A stretch of DNA of 64,000 bases. Source: Streptomyces canus (lineage in GTDB: Bacteria; Actinomycetota; Actinomycetes; Streptomycetales; Streptomycetaceae). The position numbers and the translations under genes were made by a program. The stretch spans positions 6,820,001-6,884,000 of the forward strand of contig NZ_CP107989.1 of assembly GCF_041435015.1 (NCBI RefSeq). The letters run 5' to 3'. The notes under the pieces were generated by a model. The model searched no databases. It was given only the letters and a program-made list of their open reading frames with translations, and was not told the DNA's origin. Of the stretch, positions 44,471-52,794 are shown piece by piece (position 1 is the stretch's first letter; every line of letters starts with the position of its first letter).

Positions 44471-45850
44471 TCATCCGGCGGGCAGGTCGACCAGGAAGCG
44501 TGCTCCGGGTGTGTGCTCGGGGTCGTGGGAGACCTCGCCGCCGACGGCGCGGGCCAGGCGCCGCGCGAGCGGCAGTCCCAGGCCCGCCCCGTCGTGCCCG
44601 TCGCCCAAGTCCGCGCGCCGGCCGGGCTGGAAGAGATCGTCGAGGAATTCCTCCGGTACGCCAGGACCGTCGTCGGTGACATCGATGCGGACGCCGCCGC
44701 CGGGCACCTGCCTTGCAGACACGGTCACCGTGGAGCCGGCGTAGCGAGCGGCGTTGGCCAGCAGCGGGCTGACGATGCGTTCGAGAAGGGCGGAGGTGAC
44801 GCCCGCCTCGAACTGCTGGTCCGGCACGTCGAGGGCGGTCTTCAGCTGCTTTCGTGTGTCGAGGTCCTCGACCAGCCGTCGCAGCACGGGAGCGACAGCG
44901 GTGGCACCTATGGTCGTGGTGGTGTTCTGCGCGCCTTCGCGGGCGTCGTTCAACAGCGTGTCGCAGATGGTGCGCATGGACTGGGCGGCCTCCGCGATCA
45001 CCTCGTGGGTGGCTGCGGTCTCGTCGGCCGAGCGCGGGCGGGCCCGCCACCAGTCGAGCTCGGCGACGATCCGGGTCAGCGGGGTGCGCAGTTCGTGGGA
45101 CAACTCCCCGGTCAGCTGCTGCTCGTGGCGCAGCACGGTGCGGATGCGGTCCAGCAGTGCATCCAACGAGGTGCCCAGGCGGGCCAGTTCGGCCGGCTGG
45201 TCCTCGGCGCCGAATCGCTGGTCGGAACCGACGGCGCTCCACTGGGTGGCCTGGTCGGTCATGGTGCGCACGGGGCGCAGCGCCCGTCCGACGGCCAGCC
45301 GCGTCAGCGCGTAGGTGCACGCGAGCATGACAGCGTCCAGGATCAGGGAGCCCGACAGCAGGGTGCCGGCGGAGTTGCGGTAAGGGGCGAGATCCACGGC
45401 CGTGATGACGGTGGCGGTGCTGCGTGGGCCGGACACGGGTTGGGAGCACAGGCGGACGAAACGGGGGTTGCCGGTGTGCACGGTCGCGCAGACCGGCCTG
45501 GCCCGCGCGGCGAGCCGGTCGGCGGCCTGGGTCAGCGCACTGTCGGCCGCGGCGGACGGCGGTTTCTCCAGCAGCCGTGTCCCGGTGTAGATCCACACGT
45601 TCGCGTCGAGCAGGCTGTCGTTGGCGGTCTCCAGGACCCGCACTCGGGGCCCGCTGGTGTCGACGGTGGTGGCGACGGCGGCGGCGCGGTTGCGTAGTTC
45701 GTCGTCGGCCTGGTGCTGGAGGTGCCGGTCCATCGCGGTGTTGAACACGACGGTCAGTACGGTCATCAGGAGCGCGGCGGTGGTCAGCGCCACGAGCGAG
45801 AGCCGACCGCGCAGCGTGCGGGGCGCCAGACGGCGTGCGAGCCGGTTCAT
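44471..45850 (-). CDS. Sensor histidine kinase (system 2)
   Basis: A 459-residue kinase with TM1 'LSLVALTTAALLMTVLTVVF', an outward domain of about 120 residues with cysteines in 'RPVCATVHTGNPRFVRLCSQ' (possible disulfide), TM2 near 'LLSGSLILDAVMLACTYAL', HAMP, 'TGELSHELRTPLTRIVAEL' with the phospho-His, and an ATPase domain ending 'GAGLGLPLARRLARAVGG'. It overlaps its regulator by four bases. It is the last gene of the DedA-PAP2-PAP2-regulator-kinase operon, so it may sense lipid-carrier or envelope status. Confidence 0.92.
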   Translation of the reverse strand: MNRLARRLAPRTLRGRLSLVALTTAALLMTVLTVVFNTAMDRHLQHQADDELRNRAAAVATTVDTSGPRVRVLETANDSLLDANVWIYTGTRLLEKPPSAAADSALTQAADRLAARARPVCATVHTGNPRFVRLCSQPVSGPRSTATVITAVDLAPYRNSAGTLLSGSLILDAVMLACTYALTRLAVGRALRPVRTMTDQATQWSAVGSDQRFGAEDQPAELARLGTSLDALLDRIRTVLRHEQQLTGELSHELRTPLTRIVAELDWWRARPRSADETAATHEVIAEAAQSMRTICDTLLNDAREGAQNTTTTIGATAVAPVLRRLVEDLDTRKQLKTALDVPDQQFEAGVTSALLERIVSPLLANAARYAGSTVTVSARQVPGGGVRIDVTDDGPGVPEEFLDDLFQPGRRADLGDGHDGAGLGLPLARRLARAVGGEVSHDPEHTPGARFLVDLPAG

Positions 45851-46509
45851 GACAGCCGGTGCCCGATCCCGCGTGTCGTGGTGAGGGCGAGACCGCTGCC
45901 CGCTTCGCGCAGCTTGCGGCGCAGTCGGCTCAGATACTGGTCGAGGGTGTTGTCGCTGACCTGGGCGCCGTCCGGCCAGGCGGCCCTGACCAGGTTGCGG
46001 CGGGACACGAGGGTCCCGCCCGCGGCCATGAGCGTGGCCAGCAGACGGAACTCCGTGGGAGACAGGTCGATGTGGTCGTCGCCGACGCGCGCGCTGTGCC
46101 GGGTCGCGTCCAGGACCAGGTCACCGGCGGTGGCCACGGCCGGAGGTGCGGCCCGTTTGAGTGCGGCCCTCAGCCGGGCGACGAGTTCGGCGAGATGGAA
46201 CGGCTTGGGCAGGTAGTCGTCGGCTCCGGCGGAGAACCCGGACAACCGGTCGGTGAGGTGATGGCGGGCCGTCAGGAAGATGATCGGGGCGGCGAACCCG
46301 CCCGCGCGCAGCGCCTGGCAGACGTCCCGGCCGTCCGCGTCGGGCAGCCCGACGTCCAGGACGACGGCCGCGATGTCGTCGGTGGCCAGCCGCAGAGCGG
46401 TGGCGCCGTCGGCGGCGGGCACGGGGTCGAAATCCTCGTCGAGCAGGCCGCGACGCAGCACGTCACGCAGGGCGTGATCGTCCTCAACGACCAGGATCTT
46501 GTGGCGCAT
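45847..46509 (-). CDS. OmpR-family response regulator (system 2)
   Basis: A 220-residue regulator: D52 ('VVLDVGLPDADG'), Lys in 'DYLPKPFHL', and a winged helix with 'IDLSPTEFRLLATLM' and 'SDNTLDQYLSRLRRKL'. The ATG at 46509 has CGGAGGATC directly ahead and overlaps the PAP2 gene end by 26 bases. Its DNA-reading segment resembles that of the 25-kb regulator, so both may bind the same motif. Confidence 0.93.
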   Translation of the reverse strand: MRHKILVVEDDHALRDVLRRGLLDEDFDPVPAADGATALRLATDDIAAVVLDVGLPDADGRDVCQALRAGGFAAPIIFLTARHHLTDRLSGFSAGADDYLPKPFHLAELVARLRAALKRAAPPAVATAGDLVLDATRHSARVGDDHIDLSPTEFRLLATLMAAGGTLVSRRNLVRAAWPDGAQVSDNTLDQYLSRLRRKLREAGSGLALTTTRGIGHRLS

Positions 46510-47194
46510 GATCCTCCGTCGGATTGTCCGGCGCATGGGGCGTACCAGAGAAGAACGATGCGGGCAGCCATCGGGCCATCGCGTACAGGCACACTCCGAG
46601 CCATCCGGTGGCGAACAGCCAGCCGCCGATGACGTCGGTGAACCAGTGCACGCCGAGATAGACCCGGGACAGGCCCACCAGCCCGCCCCAGCACCCGATG
46701 ACGACCCGGAGTGGGGTGGCGCCGTGTGGGGCGCGCAGTGAGACCGTGACGATCAGCAGCCCGGCAGTGAGGGTCGCTGTGGTGGTGTGTCCCGAGGGGA
46801 ACGCCCAGCCGCCCGCGGACGCCGCCCAGTCGGTACGGGCGGGACGCGGCCGCTGGACGATTTCCATCACCCCGTAGCGCAGCGCCTGACCGGCTCCCAG
46901 ACAGGCAAGGCCCAGTGCGGCCGCCCCCATCCGTCGCCGCACGGTTCGTCCCGCGACCACGCCGGCCACCACGGCGAGGATGTAGGGGACGGCACCGCTG
47001 CCGGTATCGGTCACCCCTCGGGCCAGAGCCCCGGCGACGTCCGGCCGATGGCCGAGCGACCAGGTCAGGAAACCGTCGTCCGGCCACAGCTGAGCGCCAT
47101 TCTGGCCGATCACCACTATCGTGAGGACGCCGAACGCCACCCAAGCGCCGAGACCGACCGTCCCAGCCAGGTCGGCGGCGTCGCGCCGCTTCAT
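46484..47194 (-). CDS. PAP2-family membrane phosphatase, second copy
   Basis: A 236-residue polytopic phosphatase with the three acid-phosphatase motifs: 'QRPRPAR' (KxxxxxxRP-like), 'FPSGHTTTAT' (PSGH, catalytic His) and 'SRVYLGVHWFTDVIGG' (SRxxxxxHxxxD). BcrC/PgpB-type members dephosphorylate undecaprenyl pyrophosphate or phosphatidylglycerol phosphate on the outer face. It overlaps the first PAP2 gene by four bases (ATGA). Confidence 0.88.
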   Translation of the reverse strand: MKRRDAADLAGTVGLGAWVAFGVLTIVVIGQNGAQLWPDDGFLTWSLGHRPDVAGALARGVTDTGSGAVPYILAVVAGVVAGRTVRRRMGAAALGLACLGAGQALRYGVMEIVQRPRPARTDWAASAGGWAFPSGHTTTATLTAGLLIVTVSLRAPHGATPLRVVIGCWGGLVGLSRVYLGVHWFTDVIGGWLFATGWLGVCLYAMARWLPASFFSGTPHAPDNPTEDHAPQDPGR

Positions 47195-47790
47195 GGGGCG
47201 CTCAGCAGCCGACGCAGGCGGCCAGAGCCGACCCATCGGTCCCCCGATCGCGACCACCGTCGCAGCACGAGCATCGCCATCAGTGCGACGAGGCCACCGA
47301 CCAGCACGCCTGCCACGACGTCGTGCGGATAGTGCGCGCCGACCCACACCCGCGAGACCGCCATCGCCAGTGCCGCCACGGTCGCGACCGCCCCAAGCCG
47401 AGGCGAGACGAAGAGCAGGGCCACGGCGGCGGCGGCCGCGATCGCCGCGTGGTTGCTGGGGAAGGACCAGTCGCCGGGCGCCGGACACGCCTCCAGGGTC
47501 TTCACCCGAAGGCTCTGGCACGGCCGGTCCTCGCGCACCGCCAGCTTCGTCAGGGCATCCACGCCATACGCGACGACCACGACCACCGGTACGGCCAGCG
47601 CCCTCACCGCCGCCGCATCCCCACCCCGCCGAGCGAACCACCAGCCCACTACCGCGAGCACGGCGAACACCGCGAGCCCGTACGTCGACCAGAACGACAC
47701 CGCTCCGCCCAGCCAGGCCGGCGCATGCCGGGCCAGACGCACCACATCCAGATACGCGGTGCCGTCGACAGACGACCCGTCGAAAGCCAT
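47191..47790 (-). CDS. PAP2-family membrane phosphatase, first copy
   Basis: A 199-residue PAP2 protein with 'VREDRPCQ', 'WSFPSNHAAIAAAAAVA' (PSNH in place of PSGH) and 'SRVWVGAHYPHDVVAG'. The ATG at 47790 has GGGAGGACGCAGG upstream and lies two bases after the DedA stop. Two different PAP2 enzymes in one operon suggests two lipid phosphates or two faces of one recycling path. Confidence 0.88.
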   Translation of the reverse strand: MAFDGSSVDGTAYLDVVRLARHAPAWLGGAVSFWSTYGLAVFAVLAVVGWWFARRGGDAAAVRALAVPVVVVVAYGVDALTKLAVREDRPCQSLRVKTLEACPAPGDWSFPSNHAAIAAAAAVALLFVSPRLGAVATVAALAMAVSRVWVGAHYPHDVVAGVLVGGLVALMAMLVLRRWSRSGDRWVGSGRLRRLLSAP

Positions 47791-47792
47791 GA

Positions 47793-48461
47793 TCACCTGC
47801 GTCCTCCCTCGGGCCGGCCATCCCGCCGAGCCCTGTACACCTCGGCAGCCAGGGGGGTGAGCGACACGAAAATGATCAACGCCACCAGCGGGAGCAGGTA
47901 GCGGTCGACGTTCGGGATCGACAAGCCCAGCGCGTACCCCGCGAGGGTGAGTCCGAGGCTCCACACGAGGCCGCCGACGATCTGCCACAACGTGAACGTG
48001 CGCACCGGTACCTCCAGCGCGCCGGCCATCGGATTGAGTACGGTCCGCACCACTGGCACGAAACGGGCCAGCGTGATCGCCTTCGCGTGTCCGTATCGCT
48101 CCAGCAGTTCCTCGGCGCGTTTCGCACCCTCGCGCAGACGCTGCGAGCGGCTACGGGCCAGCAGTGCTCCACCTGCCTTCCTGCCGAGCACATAGCCGCA
48201 CTGCGCCCCGGCCAGGGCGCCGGCCGCAGCCGCGACCAGGAGCGGTCCCAGCGCCAGGTGCACACGCGACTCCGCCGAGCCCGTGCACAGCAGACCGGCG
48301 GTGAAGAGCAGCGAGTCGCCCGGCAGGAAGAAGCCGACCAGCAGTCCTGTCTCGGCGAACATCACCACCCCGACGCCCAGCACGCCGAACGCCGCCAGCA
48401 GCGAATGAGCGTCCAGTACGTTCACGGCCAGCTGGGATGCCGGATGGATCGGTGTGGTCAT
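47793..48461 (-). CDS. DedA-family membrane protein
   Basis: A 222-residue protein with the DedA core: 'VMFAETGLLVGFFLPGDSLLFTAGLL', 'GYVLGRKAGGALL' and 'ITLARFVPVVRTVLNPMAGALEV'. The functional Arg and acidic residues (E, D, R) are present. Some DedA proteins flip undecaprenyl phosphate back to the cytoplasm. Paired with two PAP2 phosphatases it would complete a lipid-carrier recycling step. First gene of a five-gene operon; a BlaI-type operator stands about 110 bases upstream. Confidence 0.9.
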   Translation of the reverse strand: MTTPIHPASQLAVNVLDAHSLLAAFGVLGVGVVMFAETGLLVGFFLPGDSLLFTAGLLCTGSAESRVHLALGPLLVAAAAGALAGAQCGYVLGRKAGGALLARSRSQRLREGAKRAEELLERYGHAKAITLARFVPVVRTVLNPMAGALEVPVRTFTLWQIVGGLVWSLGLTLAGYALGLSIPNVDRYLLPLVALIIFVSLTPLAAEVYRARRDGRPEGGRR

Positions 48462-48572
48462 GGCGAGGGCGCCTTTCCTGCGGACAAATTCACGCAAAAC
48501 TCCCTTACTGGCTGCAGCCTGTCCATCCGCATGCATGTGGCCTGGATGGAACCGCACTCGCCGAGCCTACAG

Positions 48573-48585
48573 CTACAAGATGTAG
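48573..48585. promoter_or_regulatory. BlaI/MecI-type operator 2
   Basis: CTACA-AGA-TGTAG, a perfect palindrome matching CTAC-N5-GTAG. It lies between the leftward DedA operon (start 48461) and a rightward hypothetical frame (48673). The arms are shorter than in operators 1 and 4. Confidence 0.65.
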
Positions 48586-48672
48586 TAGATGTGCTGTGGG
48601 TGACCGGGTGCAAACGGTCACTCAAACGCAAGTGGTGTCCCGGGCGCCGGGCCCCAGCAGTTGCATCGAGGG

Positions 48673-49191
48673 ATGGCCTTCGTGGTCGCGATCGGTCTGT
48701 TCATCGGGACTCGGGCCACCTGGACCACTGCGATGGGGGGCATCTCCTACCACTTCACCGACGGCAGCGGTCACCTCGGCTGCTACTCCTACGGCAGCCG
48801 GCTGCTCCTGCTCGGTCTGCTCGCCGCCACCCTGCCGTTCGTCCGGCGTCTCGGCCCCGCCCTCACCGTCCTGCCGTGGGTCGCGTTCTACCTCGCCACC
48901 CGCTCCCGCCGCCGCGTTCGCCGCCGCCTGGCAACGGCGCCTTCCCCACGCACCAGGCGTGCGAAGGCAGACGTGGCGGACAGGTTGCTTGCCCCCGCCC
49001 TCGTGTGCGTCGCGGTCACCGCGGCGAGCCCGCCGTCCCTGCGCATGAGCCTCTCGCTGCCCTTCGTTACGCATCACGCGCGCGTGGGTGTCACCGCCAT
49101 TCAAGTGCGGGACGTCAACACCACCAGTACGGCGCTCACCCCGCACTTAGCGAGCCGCACCGGCCAGGGTGCCTCCAACGGTGGACCATAG
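48673..49191 (+). CDS. Possible small membrane protein or remnant
   Basis: An open frame of 172 residues with ATCGAGGG before the ATG. The first half has hydrophobic segments ('MAFVVAIGLFIGTRATW', 'LLLLGLLAATLPFV', 'LTVLPWVAFYLAT'). The second half is low-complexity and not convincing. I recognise no family. The coding start may be real and the 3' half degenerate. It lies 88 bases from BlaI-type operator 2. Confidence 0.35.
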   Translation: MAFVVAIGLFIGTRATWTTAMGGISYHFTDGSGHLGCYSYGSRLLLLGLLAATLPFVRRLGPALTVLPWVAFYLATRSRRRVRRRLATAPSPRTRRAKADVADRLLAPALVCVAVTAASPPSLRMSLSLPFVTHHARVGVTAIQVRDVNTTSTALTPHLASRTGQGASNGGP

Positions 49192-49292
49192 CCTCCGGCC
49201 CCGCAGTGCTTGCTCCGCACGCCTATGCCGAGGACGACGTGAAACGAGAACGCGTTCCGACAGACGGCAGCCGCGCCTTCGTCGTGGACTGA

Positions 49293-50018
49293 TCAAGCTC
49301 CCCCGCAGCAGTCACAGCCGGGGCGGCAACCGCACACGTCCACCGGTGCCTGAGCGGACGGCACTGCCGAAGCGGGGGCTGCGCAGCATCCCTTGCCCTG
49401 CCAGGCATCACGCCCCTCCTTGACGGCGATGGCGGCGATGACCAGGGCGGCGATGGGGTCGGCCCAGGACCAGCCGAGGGTGGCGTTGAGGGCCAGGCCG
49501 ACCAGGAGGACGGCGGACAGATAGGTGCACAGGAGGGTCTGCTTGGAGTCGGCGACCGCGGAGGCCGAGCCGAGTTCGCGGCCCGCTCGGCGCTGGGCGG
49601 CGGAGAGGAACGGCATCACAGCGAGGGAGAGGGCGGCGATGACGATGCCGGGAACGGAGCGTTCGGCCTCGCCGGTGCCGGTCAGCGCGCGGATGGCATC
49701 GACGGTGACGTACGCGGCGAGCGTGAAGAAGGAGACGGCGATGACGCGCAGGGTGCGCTGCTCACGGGCCTGGCGTATGGCGTGGTCAACGGCGGAGAAC
49801 TGCCAGGCGACCGCGGTGGCGGAGGAGACCTCGATGACGGAATCGAGGCCGAAGCCGATCAGGGCGGTCGAGGAGGCGAGAGTGCCGGCGGTGAGGGCGA
49901 CGATCGCCTCGATGACGTTGTAGGTGATGGTCGCGGCAACGAGGAGCCGTATCCGGCGGGTGAGCGCGTCGCGCCGGGCGGGAGTCGGCCCGAGGGATAT
50001 GGATATCTCGGCGGCCAT
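49293..50018 (-). CDS. Cation diffusion facilitator-like metal transporter
   Basis: A 241-residue membrane protein with about five helices. The metal-site region is 'IGFGLDSVIEVSSATAVAW', followed by 'ASAVADSKQTLLCTYLS' and 'WADPIAALVIAAIAVKEG'. The tail is very cysteine-rich ('VDVCGCRPGCDCCGGA'), suiting soft-metal capture. It sits one base downstream of a CmtR-like repressor, so cadmium, lead or zinc export is likely. Confidence 0.85.
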   Translation of the reverse strand: MAAEISISLGPTPARRDALTRRIRLLVAATITYNVIEAIVALTAGTLASSTALIGFGLDSVIEVSSATAVAWQFSAVDHAIRQAREQRTLRVIAVSFFTLAAYVTVDAIRALTGTGEAERSVPGIVIAALSLAVMPFLSAAQRRAGRELGSASAVADSKQTLLCTYLSAVLLVGLALNATLGWSWADPIAALVIAAIAVKEGRDAWQGKGCCAAPASAVPSAQAPVDVCGCRPGCDCCGGA

Positions 50019-50019
50019 G

Positions 50020-50355
50020 TCAGCAGCACCCCTTCTCGGCGGCGTCCGGGCAGGTGCGATCGGTCTCGACGGCGACCACTGCGGTGCGCAGGTCATCGAG
50101 CGCGTGGCCGAGCCGTTCGTCGGCGAGCTCGTAGCGGGTACGGCGGCCGTCGGGCACGGTGACGACCAGGCCGCAGTCGCGCAGGCACGCCAGGTGGTTG
50201 GACAGCCGGGTGCGGGAGATTGCGAGCGCGTCAGCGAGGTCGGCGGGGTACGCCGGGGCGTCGCGCAGGGCGAGCAGGATGCGGCAGCGGATGGGGTCGG
50301 CGAGCGCGCGGCCGAACCGGGCCAGCACCTCGATGTCGGAGGCAACAGTCAGCAC
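50020..50355 (-). CDS. ArsR/SmtB-family metal repressor, CmtR-like
   Basis: A 111-residue winged-helix repressor starting 'LTVASDIEVLARFGRALADP'. The recognition region carries 'LSNHLACLRDCGLVV', the Cys pair that corresponds to Cys57/Cys61 of M. tuberculosis CmtR, and the tail 'DRTCPDAAEKGCC' supplies further Cys ligands. CmtR releases DNA on binding Cd or Pb. The GTG at 50355 matches the CmtR N-terminus; a start at 50370 would add five residues. Confidence 0.88.
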   Translation of the reverse strand: MLTVASDIEVLARFGRALADPIRCRILLALRDAPAYPADLADALAISRTRLSNHLACLRDCGLVVTVPDGRRTRYELADERLGHALDDLRTAVVAVETDRTCPDAAEKGCC

Positions 50356-50374
50356 GACACGACAGTACACGTGA

Positions 50375-50388
50375 TCCTGAATTCAGGA
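50375..50388. promoter_or_regulatory. Palindrome upstream of the CmtR-like gene
   Basis: TCCTGAATTCAGGA, a perfect 14-base palindrome 20 bases from the repressor start. A related half TCCTGGAT follows at 50391. It is the best candidate for the autoregulatory operator. Confidence 0.6.
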
Positions 50389-50547
50389 AATCCTGGATCA
50401 ACTCCCCGAGTCAGACATACGTGAACCAGTAGCGAGGGAGGGCATCAGGCGGGCGTACCCGCACAAGCGCGCCTGGCGAAGCCGCAGCAGCTGCCGGCGA
50501 GGCGTGGGTGCCGAGCCCGTACCCCGCCTGTTCGGCGTACGGGCTGT

Positions 50548-51267
50548 TCAGCCGTGGTCGCGCAGCGGACCGACGCCGTAACCCCGTTCCTGACAGGTGT
50601 CGAGGATCCGGGGCAGCGCGCCCAGCGTCGAACGCCAGGCGCCGGGGGCGGAGGTGCAGTCGGAGTCGTGGAGCAGGATCGTGCCGCCGCCGTCCAGGTC
50701 GGCGGTGACGGTGCGGTGGACGGAGTGCGGGGTGGCGCGTGCCGTCCAGTCCTCCCCCCAACAGGTCCACAGCACCGGGGTCAGGTCGAGGCGGCGGGCC
50801 GCGAGGTGGGCCGCGGTGGACATGACGCCGTACGGGGGCCGGAAGAGCGAGGGCTGCCGTCCGGTGATCGCGGCGACGGTGTCGCGGGCCCGGCGGAAGT
50901 CGTCATAGGTGGCGCGCGGGCCACGCAGCAGCAGAGGGCGGTGCAGCCAGCCGTGGACGGCGACCTCGTGGCCGGCCGTGGCGATCTCGCGGACCAGACC
51001 GGGGGAGCGGTGTGCCTCGCTGCCGAGCAGGAAGAACGTGGCGCGCACTCCGCGCCCGGCGAGCAGCCGTAGAAAGTGTGGGGTGGAGCGGGGGTCGGGG
51101 CCGTCGTCGAAGGTCAGGGCGATGTGGTCCGGGCGGCCGCGGCCCGAGAGGCGGGGCATGAGGCGGTTGCGCAGCGGCCCGAAGGTGGAGACCACGGGTG
51201 CGGCGTAGGCGGTGAGGACGGGTACGGCGGCGAGGGCGGCCGTGCGCAGCGTCGGGGCGATGGTCAC
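50548..51267 (-). CDS. NodB-type polysaccharide deacetylase
   Basis: A 239-residue CE4 enzyme with one N-terminal hydrophobic anchor. The motifs are 'HIALTFDDGPDPRSTP' (catalytic Asp and metal Asp), 'HEVAVHGWLHRP' (HxxxH-like metal site), 'FRPPYGVMS' and 'ILLHDSD' near the C-terminus. It would deacetylate an extracellular GlcNAc polymer such as peptidoglycan or an exopolysaccharide. The GTG overlaps the glycosyltransferase stop (GTGA), so both are made together under operator 3. Confidence 0.9.
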   Translation of the reverse strand: MTIAPTLRTAALAAVPVLTAYAAPVVSTFGPLRNRLMPRLSGRGRPDHIALTFDDGPDPRSTPHFLRLLAGRGVRATFFLLGSEAHRSPGLVREIATAGHEVAVHGWLHRPLLLRGPRATYDDFRRARDTVAAITGRQPSLFRPPYGVMSTAAHLAARRLDLTPVLWTCWGEDWTARATPHSVHRTVTADLDGGGTILLHDSDCTSAPGAWRSTLGALPRILDTCQERGYGVGPLRDHG

Positions 51268-52652
51268 GAGTGGTCGCCTTCCGACGGGGAGGTGTGCTCC
51301 CGGGGGAAGCCATCCGGGTCGAGGCGGTGGCTGATGGCGTGGATGAGGTCGGGACCGTCGTACGTAGTGGCCACCCCGGTGGCGACGGCGCCGGCGCACA
51401 CGACGGACGCGAGGACGGCCGTGGCGGCGAGCCGGCGCGTCGTCCGGTGCCGGTGTGCAACCGGGCGAAAACCTCGGTCGGGGACTCCTGACCGGTGCAC
51501 GCGCGCAATCTCGGCTGTTGGGCAGCCGTCGGGGGACTGAGCGAACAGGGCGAATCCCGTTGCCCGTTGCCGGTGTCCGAGGGGGCCGTCGATCAGCTCG
51601 CACAGCACCGCCTTGAGGTCGGGCGGGTCGCGTATCCAGACGGCCGCACCGGCCTCGTCCAAGGCGGCGGCGTTGGTCAGCCCGTGCCCGGGTATGCAGC
51701 GGTAACTGGCGACGGGCAGGCCGCAGGCGAATGCCTCCAGCGAGGTGAGCCCGCCGGCGTTCTGGACGAGGACGTCGGCGGCGTGCATCAGGGAGGGCAT
51801 GTCGTCGACCCAGCCGAAGGCATGGTCGATGCCGTCGGCGCGCAGCTGCTCGGCCAGGGCCTCGTTGCGGCCGCAGACGACGACCGGGACGGCGGCGCCG
51901 CAGTCACGCAGCTCCCGGGCCACCGTACGGACCGGGCCCACCCCCCAGGACCCGGCGACCAGCAGAGCCAGCGGGGCGTGGGACGGCAGCCCGAACCTCT
52001 CCCGGGCGCGGCCACGCCCCCGTGCGTCGCAGGGCCGAAAGCGGGGGTCTGTGACCGGCCCGCGCACTCGCACGTCGCGGGCCCCGGCGGCCCGCGCCTG
52101 GGCGGCGGGCACGGCGTGAGCGGCGAGGTGGACGTCCACACCCGGCGCGACCCACAGCGGATGCACCGAGAAGTCGGTCAGATAGGTGAGGACCGGCACG
52201 GCCAGCCGACCGTCCAGGCGCAGGTTGCCCAGGACCCGGCTGGCCCCGGGATAGGTGGAGACGACGGCACCCGTGCCCGGCGGCAGGGCGCGCAGTACCC
52301 GGTCCTGCGCCGTGCGTAGCAGCGCCCGCGCCACCGGCCCGCCGCCCCCCGCGCGCTCGGTGCTGTTGTAGATCCGCTGGTAGGCCCAGGGGGCCCGTAC
52401 CAGCAGCCGGTGATAGCCCTCCTGGACGGTGCGGCCCAGGTGGGCGGGGAGCAGGTCCAGGAGGTCGAGGCGGTCCACGGCGTAGCCCTGCGCGGTGAGA
52501 CGGCGGGCGAGCTCGGCGGCGGCACCGTCGTGACCGGCTCCGACGCTCGCGGAGACGAGCGCGACCCGTCCGGCGCCGTCTGTCGCGCCGGGCTGCGGGG
52601 GAGCGGCGCCGGTGAGCGGGGATCCGGGCGCCGTGCTCGCGGGGTGGGGCAT
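51264..52652 (-). CDS. MGDG-synthase/MurG-type glycosyltransferase with membrane tail
   Basis: A 462-residue GT-B enzyme. The N-terminal MGDG-synthase signature is 'ALVSASVGAGHDGAAAELA'. The C-terminal UDP-sugar half has 'ADVLVQNAGGLTSLEAFACGLPVASY' and 'GHGLTNAAALDEAG'. Members glycosylate diacylglycerol or lipid carriers. Unusually, after about residue 370 the protein continues with a basic stretch, one hydrophobic helix ('LAATAVLASVVCAGAVATGVA') and an acidic tail, which would anchor it in the membrane. It starts 37 bases from operator 3. Confidence 0.82.
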   Translation of the reverse strand: MPHPASTAPGSPLTGAAPPQPGATDGAGRVALVSASVGAGHDGAAAELARRLTAQGYAVDRLDLLDLLPAHLGRTVQEGYHRLLVRAPWAYQRIYNSTERAGGGGPVARALLRTAQDRVLRALPPGTGAVVSTYPGASRVLGNLRLDGRLAVPVLTYLTDFSVHPLWVAPGVDVHLAAHAVPAAQARAAGARDVRVRGPVTDPRFRPCDARGRGRARERFGLPSHAPLALLVAGSWGVGPVRTVARELRDCGAAVPVVVCGRNEALAEQLRADGIDHAFGWVDDMPSLMHAADVLVQNAGGLTSLEAFACGLPVASYRCIPGHGLTNAAALDEAGAAVWIRDPPDLKAVLCELIDGPLGHRQRATGFALFAQSPDGCPTAEIARVHRSGVPDRGFRPVAHRHRTTRRLAATAVLASVVCAGAVATGVATTYDGPDLIHAISHRLDPDGFPREHTSPSEGDHS

Positions 52653-52688
52653 GGGTCTTCCTCCGCAGGGGACGGGAGCGGCGGAACT

Positions 52689-52701
52689 CTACGAGTTGTA
52701 G
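52689..52701. promoter_or_regulatory. BlaI/MecI-type operator 3
   Basis: CTAC-GAGTT-GTAG, placed 37 bases upstream of the glycosyltransferase/deacetylase operon start. It shares the divergent intergenic region with operator 4. Confidence 0.7.
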
Positions 52702-52730
52702 TAGTTCGCGGTCCGAAGCCCGGAGCATAC

Positions 52731-52749
52731 CTCCTACAACTAGTAGGAG
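52731..52749. promoter_or_regulatory. BlaI/MecI-type operator 4 (autoregulatory)
   Basis: CTCCTAC-AACTA-GTAGGAG, with arms identical to operator 1 at 29.58 kb. It lies 46 bases upstream of the BlaI-like gene. Confidence 0.82.
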
Positions 52750-52794
52750 ATGGCCGGGTAGTCTGTGCGGACGGACGGCGAACGGAGGCATCCG

